DNA of 64,000 bases, taken from Edaphocola aurantiacus. GTDB taxonomy: Bacteria > Bacteroidota > Bacteroidia > Chitinophagales > Chitinophagaceae. The stretch's first letter is position 1; each line of letters starts with the position of its first letter. Both the position numbers and the translations under genes were made by a program. The stretch is taken from contig NZ_VOSI01000002.1 in the NCBI RefSeq assembly GCF_019797745.1, forward strand, positions 682,001 through 746,000, written 5' to 3'. Of this stretch, positions 63,193 to 64,000 are shown piece after piece. Below the pieces are notes generated by a model that made no database searches, was not told the origin of the DNA, and saw only the letters and a program-made list of their open reading frames with translations.

Positions 63193-63576
63193 CTACACCA
63201 GGGTGAAGGAAACGTCTATTTGAAAACTTCCGGTGAGTTCCAAGGTTGCATTAGAGTAGACAACATCGCAGAACATATTCTCGCGTGTTTCTTTAGCTCT
63301 TCTGGGAATCGGGTTCAGTGGTGGCAGAGCAAAATTTATGGTACCTCTTTTTAACAGGCAGGCGGCATGAATAAATCCCCAGAACGATTGGATATTAAGG
63401 GGTGCTCCGGAAATATACTCCTGTTGCTCAATGGTCAATGTAAAATTGGTGTTCATCCAATTGTAGAAATCCGATGCCATTTCAATTGCTGCTACGCGCA
63501 ATTCAGCATCGGTCAAGAGGTAAAATTCATCCAGGACAAGTGTTACATTGGCCGGGGTAAGTGTAGGTGCGGGCAT
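63193..63576 (-). CDS. Small unknown protein, member 2 of the divergent-pair family
   Basis: The 127-residue paralogue of the protein at 61654-62043 shows 'LLTDAELRVAAIEMASDFYNWMN' against 'ALTNAELEVEANAVFTDYISWVD', then 'TLTIEQQEYISG' and 'INFALPPLNP', with a C-terminal beta strand pair ('LELTGSFQIDVSFTLV'). It is divergently placed from the LytTR-type membrane gene at 63665 with an 88-bp spacer. No export signal is visible. Its function is unknown. Confidence 0.6.
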   Translation of the reverse strand: MPAPTLTPANVTLVLDEFYLLTDAELRVAAIEMASDFYNWMNTNFTLTIEQQEYISGAPLNIQSFWGFIHAACLLKRGTINFALPPLNPIPRRAKETRENMFCDVVYSNATLELTGSFQIDVSFTLV

Positions 63577-63664
63577 AAAGGGACGTTTTAGTTTATACTT
63601 TGATTACTTGTATGCCTAATATAAGCAATTCAAATATTTAAGTAAAGAATTAAAAGCAAATAGC

Positions 63665-64000
63665 ATGATGAGAAATATCTTGGATAAATTCTACGTTAGG
63701 TTAATTCTGGTTTTATTGATATCCCTGTTCGTTTCTGAAACGGGCAGCACCATTGGACTTACCCATCGGCTGTTAACACTTGACTTTTATAAGGAGTATT
63801 TTGCAACAGTCTTTATAGCGCAGATCGTATTTGAATTGGTGCACTATCTCAACGGTAGATTGGATAAGAGGTATGACTGGACTTCAGGCTGGTTTAAAAG
63901 ACTTCTTGCCCAGATAGGGCTAGGAATAGTCATTCCTTCATTAGCCGTGCTTTTATTGGCAACAGGATATTTTAGATTCTTCGGTGTCAATATCCTAAAA
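63665..64000 (+). CDS. Membrane protein, N-terminal part, probable second LytTR-type regulator (cut by window edge)
   Basis: Starting at ATG 63665, 112 codons are visible. Hydrophobic helices occur at about residues 11-24, 42-57 and 82-100, with loop motifs ('LDKRYDWTSGWFKRLLAQI') in the same order as 'LDKTLRWENDLLRRLILQF' in the protein at 62247. This parallel predicts a LytTR domain beyond the window. It is divergently paired with the small protein at 63193-63576. Confidence 0.6.
   Translation, partial: MMRNILDKFYVRLILVLLISLFVSETGSTIGLTHRLLTLDFYKEYFATVFIAQIVFELVHYLNGRLDKRYDWTSGWFKRLLAQIGLGIVIPSLAVLLLATGYFRFFGVNILK

Noticed and set aside
1-64000. CRISPR arrays, tRNA or rRNA genes, integrase or complete insertion sequences
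   Set aside because: Read through on both strands; no regular spacer-repeat pattern, tRNA T-arm consensus or transposase/integrase product was found.

Overview
The window looks like chromosome or integrated-element DNA of a member of the Bacteroidota, most likely Sphingobacteriia or Chitinophagia. Support comes from a SusC/SusD pair with an ECF sigma/FecR regulator, type IX secretion sorting domains (types A and B), an RteC regulator, Bacteroidota-style RHS proteins, LytTR regulators and -7 boxes of the TAnnTTTG type. No tRNA, rRNA, CRISPR array, integrase or intact insertion sequence was seen.

Region by region. (1) 1-9 kb is the mobilization part of an integrative or mobilizable element: two pairs of paralogous unknown proteins, a terminator, a hairpin cluster that is a good oriT candidate, a MobC-like accessory protein, a relaxase and a VirD4/TraG-type coupling protein. 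(2) 8.6-22.2 kb reads as cargo: a HEPN-like protein, a phage-type conserved protein, a beta-helix lipoprotein, two large type IX secretion cargo proteins, a helical-repeat protein, and a very AT-rich three-gene operon (membrane-embedded patatin phospholipase plus two ComEC-like metallo-beta-lactamase-fold proteins) that is a candidate undescribed defence system. An rteC homologue at 22.3 kb suggests the element reaches at least this far. (3) 23.5-46.1 kb is one long operon for a surface RHS system: a beta-barrel protein, two accessory envelope proteins, a 2003-residue RHS-type shell protein, a small exported protein, and a 3431-residue RHS toxin. The toxin's AT-rich C-terminal tip carries an HExxH metallopeptidase-like motif and is followed by an overlapping immunity-like gene with a signal peptide. 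(4) 46.4-51.3 kb is a compact class I lanthipeptide-type locus: a full-length LanB dehydratase, a LytS/LytTR two-component pair on the opposite strand, and a 50-codon precursor gene. No cyclase, protease or transporter lies nearby. A 13-bp motif repeated every 20-21 bp occurs upstream of lanB, between the kinase and the precursor, and as a four-copy array downstream of the precursor. It is probably the LytTR operator and ties these promoters, and perhaps the secreted 102-residue protein at 51.8 kb, into one regulon. (5) 52.2-60.6 kb is a SusC/SusD/TlpA-like gene set with its own FecR and ECF sigma factor. (6) 61.6-64 kb holds two divergent pairs, each a small unknown protein opposite a membrane protein; the first membrane protein ends in a LytTR domain and the second is cut by the window edge.

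Functional reading: the left third moves DNA and carries cargo, the middle delivers a polymorphic toxin, and the right third makes and senses a modified peptide next to a TonB-dependent uptake system. Calls rest on motifs and translated sequence read by eye; no database search was possible.
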